Shown here: positions 44,863 through 56,331 of the stretch, piece after piece
Layout: every line of letters starts with the position of its first letter
Numbering within the stretch: the stretch's first letter is position 1
Notes under the pieces: generated by a model
What the model was told of the DNA's origin: nothing
The model's database searches: none
Seen by the model: only the letters and a program-made list of their open reading frames with translations
NCBI GenBank assembly: GCA_004431415.1
Contig: QPMI01000411.1
Coordinates: 186,001-250,000, forward strand
Reading direction: 5' to 3'
Length of the DNA stretch: 64,000 nt
From: Cyanophora paradoxa
Taxonomy: Eukaryota; Glaucocystophyceae; Cyanophorales; Cyanophoraceae
Position numbers and translations under genes: made by a program

Positions 44863-46586
44863 ATGAACTTCCCAAAGAAGCGGAAGCCTCAGGGCGGCGA
44901 TGGGGGGGCACAGCAGCCGCAGAAGAAGAAGCAGAAGCAACCGCAGAATTCGAAGCAGGGGGTGCAGCAAGGCGCGCCCTCCCCTCAGGTCCGCATCCGC
45001 TCGTGCGCCGCCGATTTCCTTCCAGATCCAAATTAAACCGCTCCGCGCTGCTCTGATAACGGGGGCGACCCGCATTCATCGCAGGCCCTCGCCGGGCAGC
45101 TGAACACAGCGCGGCAGCAGCTGAAGGCGGCGCGGCAGCAGCTGCAAGAGAAGCAGGCCGAGCTGCAGGAGGTGCGCGCGCGCGGAGCCGGCCGCCACAC
45201 GCTCCCCCCGCTCAGCAGCGCGGACGCGTCCGCTGCGCACCCGCAGGTCACAGAGAGCCTTCAGCAGGCCGAGAACAGGCGCAAGCTGGTGAATACCCCG
45301 CCGGGCCGCGCCCTCGGATTCGTAATCCACGCCTCGCCACTCCGCAGCACTTCAAGTTGCGAGTGCAAGTGCGCCACCTGCCTTCGCGATCGGAGGCCTC
45401 GCCTCCTGCGAGTTCGCTCTGCCGTGGGCGCTTGCTATAGATGCCTCCAGCGGGCCCGCGACCGCCTCCGATCGCGACCTCGAAGCGAGCTCGACGCTCG
45501 AGCCTCAACTGCGCGCGCGGCGCCGCAGAAGGAGAAGGAGCTCAAGGCGAAGGACGAGGAGCTCGAGGAGAAGGAGGGGCAGCTCCAGGAGAACCAGGAG
45601 GAGATCGACCGGGTCCGCTAGATCGAATCGCCGTTGCAGCGCCGACGCGGTGCTAGCGCTGACCACCACCGCCGGACCCTCGCAGCTCTCGGGCGAGCTG
45701 GATGAAATGGTGAGTAGCGAGCGAGGTGCGCGGCCGGGCGCCGCCGCCGCTGAGAGGCGGTCGGCCGCAGCGGGAGAGGGCGGAAAACGCGGAGGAGGCG
45801 GCGCAGGGGGCGCGGGGGGAGCTGGAGGCAGAGGCGGAGCGCGTGCAGGGCCTCACGAGGCGGCTAGGTGGGGGCGCCCAGCAGCCCTTCCGCGGGCTGC
45901 GCGCGTGACGGCGCGCGGCAGAGATCGTGTCACAAGAGGCGGCGAAGGTGGAGCGCCTGCAGCAGCGCCTCGCGGTGCTCGAAGGCATCGGCGACACGCT
46001 GACCAAGGAGCGCAAGCGCCGCTGGGAGACTAAGGAGAAGGCGGAGGAGGACGCGGAGAAGCACCGCAAGGAGTTCGACAAGGAGCGCGCACTGCGCGCC
46101 GCGCTTGAGGAGAAGCTCGCGGAAGTCAGGCGGACCGCCGAGCAGAGGATGAAGGTCCGCGCATGCGCGTCGCAGGCGCCGGCAGGGCGGGGGCGCGCTA
46201 GCCCTGCAGCTGACGCCGGCGGGCGCGGCGGGGCGCAGGACTTCGAGCTGGAGAAGATAGGCAGGCTGGAGGCGGAGAAGAAGCGGGAGGCGGCAGAGAG
46301 GGTGCGAGACAGGGCGCTGGTGGCGAAGGGGCGGCTGAGGGGCGACGTGGAGAACGCGGATGAGGAGGCGGAGGAGGCGAGGCGGGCGCAGGCGGAGGCG
46401 GAGCGGAAGCGGGCGGAGGCGGAGCGGGACCTGAAGGAGGCGCTGGCGGAGCTCGAGCGCCTGCGCGCGCTGCTCGGCGGAGGGCCGGGGCCGGGGGCGG
46501 GGGCGGGACCCGCGGCCGGCGCCGCCGCGAGAGCTGCGGTGCGCGTGAAGCAGGAGCGGACCAGAGGCAGCTCCGAGACGCAGTAA
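44863..46586 (+). CDS. Nuclear-type coiled-coil protein with N-terminal NLS
   Basis: Starts at ATG 44863 (MNFPKKRKPQGG, with a PKKRK nuclear localisation motif and a KKKQK stretch). Exon 1 ends at 44988 and exon 2 is 45085-45171 (QLNTARQQLKAARQQ). Further exons near 45247-45285, 45529-45619, 45698-45711 and 45780-45867 carry E/K/Q/R-rich heptads. They are followed by about 45931-46153 (QEAAKVERLQQRLAVLEG) and 46239-46586, ending in a Gly/Ala tail and TAA. It is almost wholly predicted coiled coil. No enzymatic motif is seen and function is unknown. A charged coiled coil with an NLS suggests a nuclear structural or scaffolding role (inference). Confidence 0.75.
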
Positions 46587-46889
46587 ACGTATTCTAAATT
46601 ACACAATAACAGTCCGAGACTCCTGCCCGCGACGCCCGGAGGTCCGGGCCGCTCCCAGCCAAGCCCCCAGATCCCCGCGGCCGCGACCGAAGTCCGACGC
46701 GACGCCCAGGGAACGAGCGCGAGGTCTAGGGGATGAGAGCCAGCTGGAGAGGAGTGCCAAGGTTCACAATTGAGAAGAAGAGAGATAGCGGCCAACAGAA
46801 CCGGGTCCGGGGGGAGGCGGGGGGGCCGCAGAACGGGGAGGCTGGGGGAGGGGGGGCCGGGGGTGGGCGCAGGGCGGCTGGCGCCGGCC
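46587..46889. other. Short region between convergent genes
   Basis: 3' flanks of the coiled-coil gene (plus) and the LRR gene (minus). Poly-G words are seen from 46800. No gene. Confidence 0.6.
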
Positions 46890-47980
46890 TCAGCGGAGGG
46901 CCATGGCGCCCTTCTTGACCTCCATGAAGTTGACCGTCTTCAGCGACGGCAGGCTCGCCACCTGGCCCCCGCGCGCCCCCGTCGGAGGGCGGCCGGGGGG
47001 TACATGATCAGGGGAGGGGGAACGGCGCGGCGCACGTGCTCGGGCAGCTCGGTGATCGCGTTCTTCTGGTAGTTGAGCGTCGTCAGGCTGTGCATGTTCG
47101 CCATCTACCCCGCGGCGGCCATCGTCACAGGGGGTTACACGATCAGGCGGAAGGGGGCAGGGGTACGGACCTCCGCGGGAAACTCGGCGATGACGTTCTG
47201 CTGGATGTCGAGCTCCTTCAGCTCCTCGAGCTTACCAATCTGGATTTTTTTCGGGGAAGGGGGAGCGTGAGGCTGCTGGGGGACCCTGGGGGGTAGGGGC
47301 GGGGCGGCGGGGTACCTCGGGGGGGAGGGATTCGATCCTGTTGCAGGAGACGTTGAGCTTCTCGAGGTTGGCGAGGTCGCCGATCCAGGGCGGGAGGGCC
47401 CGCAGCTGCGCACCCGCGGCGCCCCCCCCCATTCGATGAGCCGGCGCGGGCCCGGGGGAGCGCGGGCCCCGGAGAAAGAAGGGGAGGGGTACCTGGTTGT
47501 TGCGGAGGTCGAGGACGCGGAGGGCGCGGAGCTCGCGGAGCTCGGGCCCGGCGACTTTGAGCGCCTCCGTCGTCAGCTGGTTCCCGAAGAGCTCCAGCAC
47601 CTCCAGGTTCCGCATCGCGCCCGCCTTCGCCGGCGGCGGGATGCTGCCCCCTCCCCGCGTCACCGCCGCCGAGGCGCGCGCCGCCGGCGGGGCGGCCGGT
47701 CGAGCGGCGCCCGGCACAAGCTCGAGCGGACCTGATGAGGTCGTTGAAGCCGAGCTTGAGCTGCCGGATGTTCTCGGGGCCGGCGCGCTTGATCTTGCCC
47801 TCAGGCCACTCCTTGATGGACTTCGATCCCGCGCCCCCACGCTGCAGCCAGAGAAGTCAGGGCTCCAGCCTAGGAGGCCCGGTGGAGCGAAATTTCCGAA
47901 GTTCACGCCTGGAGGTTCAGTACGCCGGTGTTTGGGTCCCACTGCCCCGGTTTGAAGCCCGAAGAAGACGAGCAGCCCAT
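46890..47980 (-). CDS. Small leucine-rich-repeat protein with N-terminal acylation motif (LRRC57-like)
   Basis: Seven exons, 47909-47980, 47732-47841, 47493-47643, 47316-47405, 47171-47239, 47036-47104 and 46890-46961, total 633 nt (210 residues). The N-terminus MGCSSSSGF has Gly2 for myristoylation and Cys3 for palmitoylation. TGVLNLQ follows, as in the start of LRRC57-type proteins. Several LRR units come next (LEVLELFGNQL, LRVLDLRNNQL, LEKLNVSCNRIESLPPEIG, LKELDIQQNVIAEFP, LTTLNYQKNAITELP), then a short tail ending MALR. Each LRR sits on its own exon. The first intron is GC-AG. It is probably a membrane-attached scaffold; the partner is unknown. Confidence 0.9.
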
Positions 47981-48803
47981 GCTGATGTGCGGAGTCGAAA
48001 CCTCCGGGCGGGTGCGCGTCGGGTCGTCGGCTCGACCGGATCCAGCAAGTACGTATACCGATGATCAGCTAAGCTTCTGAACGACGCAGGCGACGCGAAG
48101 TGACGATTGACGCTGACAGGGTGAGGGATCGGAGGTCGCGGCCTGGCACGAACACAGGGCACGCTCGCTCGAGGCTGGCGATCCTGCCGATCACAGTGGC
48201 GCAGTGCTGGGTCCGAGCTAGGACGGCGGGGCCGAGCGGGGCCGCAGCTCTTTGTCGGTTTTTTGCCGTACGATGGTTAGGGGGTAGAAGTTTGAGGCGT
48301 CGACGTACCCGTCGCAAGTCGCGGCTCTTCACGCGTGCAGACGGGCGCGTCGGCGCCTTGACCTCTGCGAAGTCGCGATCGCGCGAGTCGGCGCAGCGGC
48401 GCATGCGCAGGAGCCGCGCCCTTCGAGACCTTGGTGGGGCGCGTACCGGATCAGGCAGCTTGCGCGCGGCCCGGCGGGTCGGCCGGCGGGCTGGACATCT
48501 TGCATTCGCATGCGCAGCGCCCGCGATCGGCTTCCAGCAGCTGCAGCAGACTCGTATCGATAGATCGAGATCCAGATCAGCGTGCGGTCGCTCGCCCGAG
48601 TTTCGAGCGCGTGCCGACGCGCACGTCGACCCATCATCAGCTGCAGCAAACGCGAGACGAGCTTGAGAGCACTCGCTGGCGCGGCGTGGCCCACTCGCGC
48701 GATACTCGGTAGTTGCAAATTGAGTCGGAGCAGCGCTAGCTGCAGCTGCAGCTCGGACGGGGTGTATACGGAGTCGGGCGCCCTGGCCGGCGATCGCGCG
48801 AAG
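47981..48803. other. Divergent intergenic region, probable promoters
   Basis: Between the LRR gene (minus) and the histidine kinase gene (plus). An open frame extends upstream of the kinase start to 48582, so the true start may lie there. Otherwise there are CGATCG-type short palindromes and no clear gene. Confidence 0.5.
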
Positions 48804-51800
48804 GCAATGCCTGCGACGGGCGGTCGCGGCGCGAGCTCCGCGGGGGGCGGCACCGGCGCCCAGCACGCGGAGCAGCGCGGTTGCGATCGGGCAGATTGCG
48901 CGTGCGCGTCGCCGGCGCTGCCGGCGCGGGTCGCCTGCGCATGCAGCTGGCCGCTTTCGACGCAGCTCCGCGGCCTCGCGATCGGCCCTCGGGCGGTGCC
49001 CCCGAGCCCATTGAGCCTACCCGCCAAGTCGCCCTCCGAGCCGGCCTCGCCGCTCGAGCTCCGGCGGGCCTCGAAGGAGGGCGGGCAGCGGCGCCCCTCG
49101 GGGGATCCGGAGGGCCCGCTCGGGAGCCCCGCGCCGGCCACGTACGACCCGTCGGCGGGCCCCGCGCAGGCCGGCGCCGCCGCGTGCACTGAGGGGGCGG
49201 ACCCCGCGCTCGAGGGGCTCGACCCCCTCCTCCGCTTCCGCGACCCGCGCGCCGCCGCCGAGTACCACTCCGAGTGGCGCGCGCCCCTCCCCGCCTTGAG
49301 CTCGGGGCCACATCCGCCCGCGCGCGCGCATTCGATGATTCTGAGCGCCGCGCTGCGCAGGGCGCGGAACCACCGCGGGCCCTTCCGCGCCGCGGCGCTC
49401 GCGTCGACGGCGGCGCTCGCCGCGGCGCTCGCGGCGGCTCAGCGGGGCCCGGGAGGCGCCGCCCCGCCGCAGGATTTGGGCCTTCGCATCCTGTGCGCGC
49501 CTTGCGCGGCTGTTCACAATTAACATTGCCCGCAAGCGTGCGTCCTGAGGCTCACATCCCTCGTGCAGCCTCGCCTGCAGCGCCGCCCTCGCGGCCCTCG
49601 CATTCTCCCCCATCCTCGGCGGCTCCCGCCCCCGCGCCTGGCAGGTGCGCCCCACTCACCCAGCACCACGGCCCTGTGCACGTACCCCGCCGCCGGGAAT
49701 GACGCGGCTCCGCCGCCGCAGCTCGCCTCGAGCGCGCTCCTCGCCGCCCTGTACGCTTCGGATGCGGTACCCCTGCTCCTCGGGGGGATTCCGGCGCGCC
49801 CCTCGGCCCTCGGCTGCTTCCGCGTATCCCCCCTCCTCGCCGTCCTCGCCGTGGTGCATTCGAGCCCGCACCCCGGCCTCGCGCCGCGCCTGGAGCTGAC
49901 GTGCGGTGGGCGCAGGTGCTGGGGGGCCAGTCCTGGCTCTCCTCGGCCCTCGTTGGCGCCGCGTGGACGGCCGCCGCCGCCGCCGCCACAGCCTCCGGCG
50001 CCCTCGCTCGTCCCGACTTCGGCCCCGCGGGTACCCGTCCGAATCCCCCCCCCCCCCCCCCCGCCCCGCCCCCCCCCCCCCCCCTTCCCCCTCCTCAAGA
50101 TTCGCCGCAGAGGTGGCGGCGCTTGCGGCGTACGTCCTCGCGGGCGCCGCCGTGCGCTGTACCCTACCTCTGCGTGCCTCCTTCTGCTGTCCCCCCCCTC
50201 CGGATCCAACCGGGTGGCGGGACAGGTCTCGTACGCGCACGAGGGGCGCATCAAGCAGGCGTGGGTCCTCTCGCGGCAGCTCCGCCGCGCCAAGGGTCCG
50301 CCCTCGCCCTCCAGATCTAGATCTAGGCCGCTTCGCCGCGCGTCCGCCCCGCCTGCTGGCGATCGTAGACGTGGGACCGTACCGGCGGGCGCCTCCCGCA
50401 GAGGCGGCGGACGCCGGCCTGCGCGCCAAGTCCCTCTTCCTCTCCAACACCAACCACGAGGCCCGCCTCGCCCGCCCCCGCCCCCGCCCCGCCCTGCGTT
50501 GACATGTGTGCGCCCTGCGCGCAGCTGCGGACGCCGCTGCACGGGATCATCGGGACGACGGACCTGCTCTTCGAGACCGAGCTCGACGCCGAGCAGGCCG
50601 AGTGCCTCCAGGTACCCTCACCCCCCTTTCCCCCCCCCCTTCCCGTGGTCTAGAGCGCCCTGGGGTTCTCCTGCTCCACCGCCCACGGTCGCCCCCGATC
50701 GACCCCGCGCGCGCAGACGATCCGCCGCTGCACAGAGAACCTCCTCGCCACAGTCTGCGGTCCGCCCCGCCCCACCCCGCTCACTGCGACCCGGGGCCGA
50801 CGCGGGCCTTGTCCCCCCGCGCGCAGACATCCTGGACCTCGAGAAGGCCGCCGCCGGGGAGCTCGAGCTCGAGGCACGACTCCGGCCTTCTCCCAATCGT
50901 CTCCCGCGTACCCCCCCTGACGATCGCGGGCGCGGCAGGAGCGCCCCTTCGTGCTGCGGGAGGCGCTGGAGGACGTGGCGGGGATCCTGTACCCCGTGGC
51001 GCAGGGGAAGGGGGTGGACCTGGCGTGCAGCGTGGAGGGGCGGCTGGCGGGGGCGGCGTGCCTGGGCGACGCGGCGCGCCTCAAGCAGGTCCTCATCAAC
51101 CTCGCCTCCAACGTCCGCGCCCCCGCCCCCGCCCCCCCCCCCCCCCGCTGCCGTGCTGAATGCGGGCGGGGGCGGGGGGCGGGGGCAGGGGGTGAAGTTC
51201 GCGTCGCGGGAGGTGTCTCCCGACTCCATCCGCGGAGGCTCCCTCGCCCTCCTCGGCCCCGGCCAGGTCCCCAGCCCTCTGCCCGCCCCACCCCACGCGC
51301 CGCCCCGCCCGAGCCCCGCGGCGCGCGCCCGGACCGCAGGTGATGATCCGCGCGGCCCCGGCGGAGGCGCCCCGGGCGGGGGACCCCCGCCCCTGGCTCC
51401 GCCTCAGCGTCAAGGACAACGGCATCGGTGCCCTCTCTCCTGCAGAGCAGGCCTAGGGCGGGGCCGGGGCGCTGAACGGAGGGGCGGGGGCAGGGATCCC
51501 GGCGGGGAAGATGGGCCGCCTCTTCCTGCCCTTCAGCCAGATCGACGCCAAGCACACGCGCAAGTACGGTGCGCCGCCTCGCGCTCCTCCTCGCCCCGGT
51601 CGCCCCTTGTTCGCCTCTGAGCTCGAGCCTCGCGCAGGCGGCTCGGGGCTGGGCCTCTCCCTCGTGAAGGCCTTCGTGGAGCGCATGGGCGGCCGAGTCT
51701 CCGTCTCCTCCACCCAGTGGAAGGCCCGCCGCCCTCCCCCGAGACGCAGAGCTCATGATCATCCCACCGCCTCCCAGGGCTCACAAGGCCCGAGCGCAGG

Positions 51801-52235
51801 GCTCCGAGTTCGTCGTCCTCCTCCCCCTCCGCCTCGTCGACGCCGACTCGGCAGCCTCGAGCCCGCGCCCCGCCTGCCCCGAGGCGGCCCCCGCCCCGGG
51901 GCGGGCCGCGGCGCTCCGGCTGCGGCCGTGGCGCCCGTGCGCGCGGGCGGCGCTGGAGGAGGCCCTCGCGGGGAGGGCTACGCCTGCTCCGAGGCTGCCC
52001 CGCCCGGCCCGGGCGCCGGCGTCCTTCTCGTCACCGACGACCCGAGGAGGCCGCCGCCGCCCGCGCCGCCGACCCCGCCGCCCCCGTCCTCGAGATCGGC
52101 GTCCCCGGGGAGGCGCCGCTGAGGCGGGCCGGCGCGGGAGCGTTGCGGGGAGCGGGAGGGGCGGGAGGGGGAGCCGGCGGGGCGCCTGCTCCTTCCCGTC
52201 CGCCTCGCCGCCCTCCGCGAGGCCCTCCGCTCCTG

Positions 52236-52269
<34 letters not shown>

Positions 52270-53143
52270 CGTAGCCGCTCCAGCTCGCCTGCGGCCCCCG
52301 CCCCCGCCGCCCCGGCCGCCCCCAGCGCCCTCGAGGCCTCCGCAAGCGGCCCCTGGTATGCAGTCGCCTGTATTCCGCGCGGGTCCTGCCTCCTCGCTGA
52401 CGGCGTACCCTTCAGCGACGCGAACGGCGCGCTCTCGCGCCCCCTCGCCGCCCCCTCGCCCCCGCCCCCGCTCCCCTGGCGCGCCACGCGCATCCTGGTC
52501 GCGGAGGTACGCTGCACCCCCCTGCCTCTTCCCTCTCGAGACCCATGACGTGCGCGGGGCGGATCCGGATGGGCGGGCAGGACAACAGTGTGAACGCGGT
52601 GCTGCTGGGGAAGATGCTCTCGCGCCTCGGCTTCGAGCACGAGATCGTGGCGGACGGGCTCGCCGCCGTCCAGGCCTGCCGCACGTGCGCCGCCCCCGAC
52701 CCCGCCCCCGCCCCCGCCTCCGCCCCCGCGCCTTGCGCTTCTTCGCATCTTCTGACCCCCCGCCCCGCGCCGCGCCGCAGGGGCCGTTTCCAGGCCCTCA
52801 TCACAGACATCCAGATGCCGTTGATGGTCCCGCCCCGGCCCCTCCCTCGCCTCGCCGAGCCCTCGCCTCGAGCTTGCGATGACGCGCGCCCCGGCAGGAC
52901 GGGTTCGAGGTGTGCGCGGCGGTGCGGGGGATGCAGGCGGGCGGGGAGCTGCCGGCCTCGTTCCTCGTGCTCGGCTGCAGCGCGAACGCGTCGGGGGAGG
53001 ACCGGGCGCGGGGCGCGCGCTGCGGCATGGCGGAGTACGTCGTCAAGCCCTGCCGCATGCCCGAGCTCCGCGCCGTCCTCGGCCGCCTCGGCCTCATGCC
53101 CGAGCCCGAGCCCGAAGCCGCCCCCAAGAGCTCCGGCGCCTAG
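48804..53143 (+). CDS. Hybrid membrane histidine kinase with C-terminal receiver domain
   Basis: The N-terminal part is low complexity, then several hydrophobic exons (49375-49440, 49566-49646, 49730-49910, about 49915-50020, about 50105-50160) suggest a multi-span sensor. The signalling helix leads to LFLSNTNHE|LRTPLHGIIG. The phospho-accepting His codon is 50455-50457, split from LRTP by a GC-AG intron. ATPase boxes are RLKQVLINLASN (N), DNGIG (G1), LFLPFSQ (F) and GGSGLGLSL (G2) around 51080-51660. A degenerate Ala/Arg/Pro-rich section (51850-52450) follows, then a receiver: ILVAE|DNSVN, DIQMP (acceptor Asp, about 52807) and KPCRMPEL. The stop TAG is 53141. Known: such kinases relay phosphate His to Asp. 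The start is uncertain, as is every exon before 50200. Confidence 0.82.
50045..50091 (+). repeat. Poly-C runs in a histidine-kinase intron
   Basis: Runs of 16 and 14 C separated by GCCCCG, just upstream of an exon that starts near 50105. This resembles the C-only polypyrimidine tracts in other introns of the window. Confidence 0.8.
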
Positions 53144-54059
53144 GCAGCCGGGGCGCCCCGCCCCGCCCCCCGCCCCACTCGGGCTCCTTGATTACGCTCC
53201 GTGATTTATATAATTAGTCATTTGTGTCATCATTTTTTTCCTCTTATATAATTAGATGCCAATGTTCATGAGCTTCGCCTTTTCTCCTTTCAAAGTTTCC
53301 TGAGCTCGCGATCGGCCCAGTGGCTTTGATTTCACCGAGCCGGCCTGCAGCTAGCGCTGTACGTATACATGTAGAGCGTCGGACGAGCTACAGCAATGCG
53401 GCCTGGCAGTTAGACTTGCCAAAGTTGACACGTCGGAGCTCGACTCGGCAGGCTCATGATCACGATCACTGATCATGAGTTCCACCGAGCCAAAGTTTTG
53501 ACATTCAGAGACTGAGTCGATCAGAGTCTTTCAGAATTCAGACTGATTTCACTTTTTGTGTTTCGAACTTCGTCACTGTGGCACGGTGTGCTGCGGTGGT
53601 CGACGTCACAATTTGCACGTGCGCATGCGCATGCACGCGACGCCGTGACTGTCGGAGGGTCGACTGTCTGACATGAGCAGCAGGAGGGATTCGCAGCGGC
53701 GAGTTCACAGCGTCGCAGCGACGCGCAGCTCGCTCCCAGCGATGGCCGCCTCGGCCCTGGTGGACTTCATGGCCAGCGACCTTCTGGCGAGATGCAGCTC
53801 CGGGCGCGATGCCCTCGGAAGCAAGCGAGCCCCATGGACCGCCCTACAAACGCAATCGCGATGCGTCGCGCTCTGTGAAAGAGATGACGGGTATGAACAC
53901 GAGACTCGCTGGAGACAGCAGAACTGAAAGTGTGCGTGGGGGTGGGGGATGGGGTGGGGGTACGAGTTTCCAACCTCGTGCCCGCTCACAGAGCATCGAG
54001 AAGCTCCGGCGAAAACGCGCCTGTGAAGATCCGTCAGCGCGCGAAGCAATCGATTTCCC
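53144..54059. other. Intergenic region with a partial 5'-exon duplicate
   Basis: AT-richer spacer between the convergent ends of the kinase (plus) and the Q-rich gene (minus). It contains GATCATGATC-type palindromes (53455-53485), GTGCGCATGCGCATGC near 53620, and a copy of the MAASALVDF exon (see separate entry at 53690-53820). Confidence 0.6.
53690..53820 (+). pseudogene. Duplicate of the LOTUS/RRM gene 5' exon fragment
   Basis: GCGACGCGCAGCTC, then ATGGCCGCCTCGGCCCTGGT and further scattered matches (CTTCTGGCGAG, AGCTCCGG), repeats the sequence at 56308-56420. Both copies can encode MAASALVDF and are in the same orientation, about 2.6 kb apart. Here the frame stops at 53925, so it looks like a truncated copy. 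Confidence 0.6.
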
Positions 54060-55975
54060 TCAATCGCAAAGAGGGCTACCGGGTTTCCACATGCGGAAGG
54101 AGCCTCGGAGCTGGAAGGCCTGGCCGGGGATGTTGAGGACCTGCGGGGGTACATCTCAGGATCGCCGGGTATAGAGAAGGACATTTTCGGGGGGGGTACG
54201 GGCGCACCTCCCAGTCGCCCGAGATGGATTCCTCCTCGGCGAATCCGGCGTACTCGACACTGTGCCGCCCCTGGTATGTCTGCCGGCCCCGCGAGCGTGG
54301 GTACAGTTTCAAAGAAGGGCTGGGGCTGTGTGCGAGAGGGGGGTACCTTGACGAAGAAGACCTCGCGGGTGGCAGGGTCGTACTGCCCCTGGATCGTGTA
54401 CCTGGCCGGCGAAGCGCTGAGGAGATGCGCAGCGAGTGCGGGCGCGGGTGGGGGACAGGGGCGCGCGCACCGGCCGACGTTGTCGACGCCGTCGGCGCGG
54501 ATCTTCCCGTCTCGCATGTCCAGGTTCAGCTTCATCTCGTCCCGCTCCCCGAACATGTACTGCGCGAGCCGCCCAGCCGCGCGTCAGCGCCCCGCCGCGC
54601 TCTCTCGCCCGGGCCGGCCGGCGCTGGGTTCGCCGGCGGCTGCGCGGCCGCGGGCTCGCACCTGGTAGAAGCCGCGCCAGAGGCCCGAGACGAAGGGCTC
54701 GTAGACGACGGTCTGGCGCCGCGGCGGCGAAATGCCCTCCGCCGGGAGCGCCGAGACGTCGCCCGGGGTCGCCGGCGCGTAATAGAACGGGCCCTCGGCG
54801 ACAGAGGGCGGCCGGTAAACAGCCGGCTCGGGGTGCCCGGGCGGCGCCAAGGTGGGGGCCTGCTGTCGGAGCTGCACGAGCTGCGCGGCGGCGCGGGCGA
54901 GGTTCTGCTGCGCGAGCCGCTCGGCCTCCAGCCGCTCCTGCTCCCGCCGCTGCTCTTCCAGGCGCTGCTGCTGCCGCCGCTCCTCATCCAACCGCCGCTG
55001 CTGCTCGAGCAGCTGCTGCGCGTAAGCCTGCGCCGAGCCCTTCGGCGGCTCCGCTGCGATTGCCTGCTGCGCCGGCGGCCGCGTGTAGTACAGCGAGTCC
55101 CGAGCCGCGTCCACGCTGCTGTAGTGCGCCGGAGGCTGCAGCGGCGGCTGCGTCACGGTGGCGAGCGGGAGGGCGTGTCCGTAGCTTGCGGAGGAGAGGG
55201 GCGCGGGAAGGGGTTCGTGGGAGGGAGCGTAATCGCCGACATCGCTCGTGTACGGGGCGAAGTGAAGGGCGCTGCGTGCGTAGTACGAGGAATGGATGCC
55301 GTGCGGAAACTCTAGAGAGTCGCCGACCGAGGGCTGCTGCGGGAGGGGCCCGCCAGCGGTGAATGGCCGCGGCGGCGCTGCCTGCTGGGCTGTTCCGGGC
55401 TCGCCGATCGCAAATGCAGGGCCCAGGCTCTCCGTGCTCGTGCGAAGGAACTCGCCGAACTGCTCTTCAAACTTGCGCTGTGACGGCTTCGGCGGCAGAC
55501 GCTGCAAGGGATCCTCGAGGCCCAGAAAACGCTTGATCTGCACCCAGAAGCTGCGGGAGCGCGACCGCTGCCGTCAGCGGTTTGTCGCTTGTCGCGGCAG
55601 GGATGGGCGCAGCGGTTGTGCGGAGCGCGCACCCTTCGAAGCCGGTGCAGCCTACTCCGCATGCCATCTGATCGGCAGTGCTCAGAACGCTGACGTCGAG
55701 GTCCTGGCCGCGTTCCGGCTCGCCTCTGCCGCGCCCACTTTCAATTCCGGAAGAGCGCCTCAAGGCTCTCGGGTGGGCCTCGAGGCGCACCGCGGTCGGA
55801 TGCCGCGTTTCCTTGGGGTCTCCTCGGGCGCTGGGACGACCTGGACTGGGCTGAAGAGTTCACGGACGGGTGCGAGTTGGGAGGCTGCCCAGGGCGTAAT
55901 GGCTGCGTCCTTGGCCTGCTGCGCTTGTAACTCCTCCGTGGGACTGTACACGAGGGCGCGCAGCCCGCGGCCCAT
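54060..55975 (-). CDS. Gln-rich coiled-coil protein with conserved C-terminal beta-rich domain
   Basis: The best N-terminus is MGRGLRALVYSPTEE at ATG 55975, but the link to the next exon is unproven. The clear part starts at an exon ending near 55541 (IKRFLGLEDPLQRLPPKPSQ). It then has a Pro/Gln/Tyr-rich section, a Q/E/R coiled coil (QQLLEQQRRLDEERRQQQ, 54900-55020), PFVSGLWRGFYQ (about 54680), and a series of beta strands over four exons: RDEMKLNLDMRDGKIRADG, RYTIQGQYDPATREVFFVK, TYQGRHSVEYAGF and SISGDWE. It ends VLNIPGQAF...SPLCD at TGA complement 54060. The C-terminal domain looks conserved (alternating hydrophobic strands with G-D-G turns), but I cannot name it. Confidence 0.72.
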
Positions 55976-56331
55976 CCAAGCGGGGCCGCGCGGTTTGAAA
56001 TTTGGGGTACGTTTACCGATCGATTTGTGGGGTACGTTTTTTGAGGCGTCGGCATAGTGGTTTCTCAATCGCGGGATGGGGTACAAGTGAGCTCGGGTTT
56101 TTTGCTGATGACTTAAATTTGTGGCGGACAACGCACGGCTGTGTCCGCGCCGATTTTCATTAGGAGGGGGGGGGGGTTCGAAAAACTGTGGTTAGGGGGG
56201 AATAGAAGCGGACTTGGTAGTTTTCTGGCGGATACGGCCGATATCGATGCTGTGAGCCTGTGACGACTCTGACGAGCAGGAGGAAGCCGAACGAGCGCAG
56301 CGTCCCAGCGACGCGCAGCTCCATCCTAGAG
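55976..56331. other. Divergent intergenic region
   Basis: Between the Q-rich gene (minus) and the LOTUS/RRM gene (plus). It includes a run of 10-11 G at 56164-56175 and GGGGTACGTTT repeats (56005-56040). Probable promoters; no gene. Confidence 0.55.
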
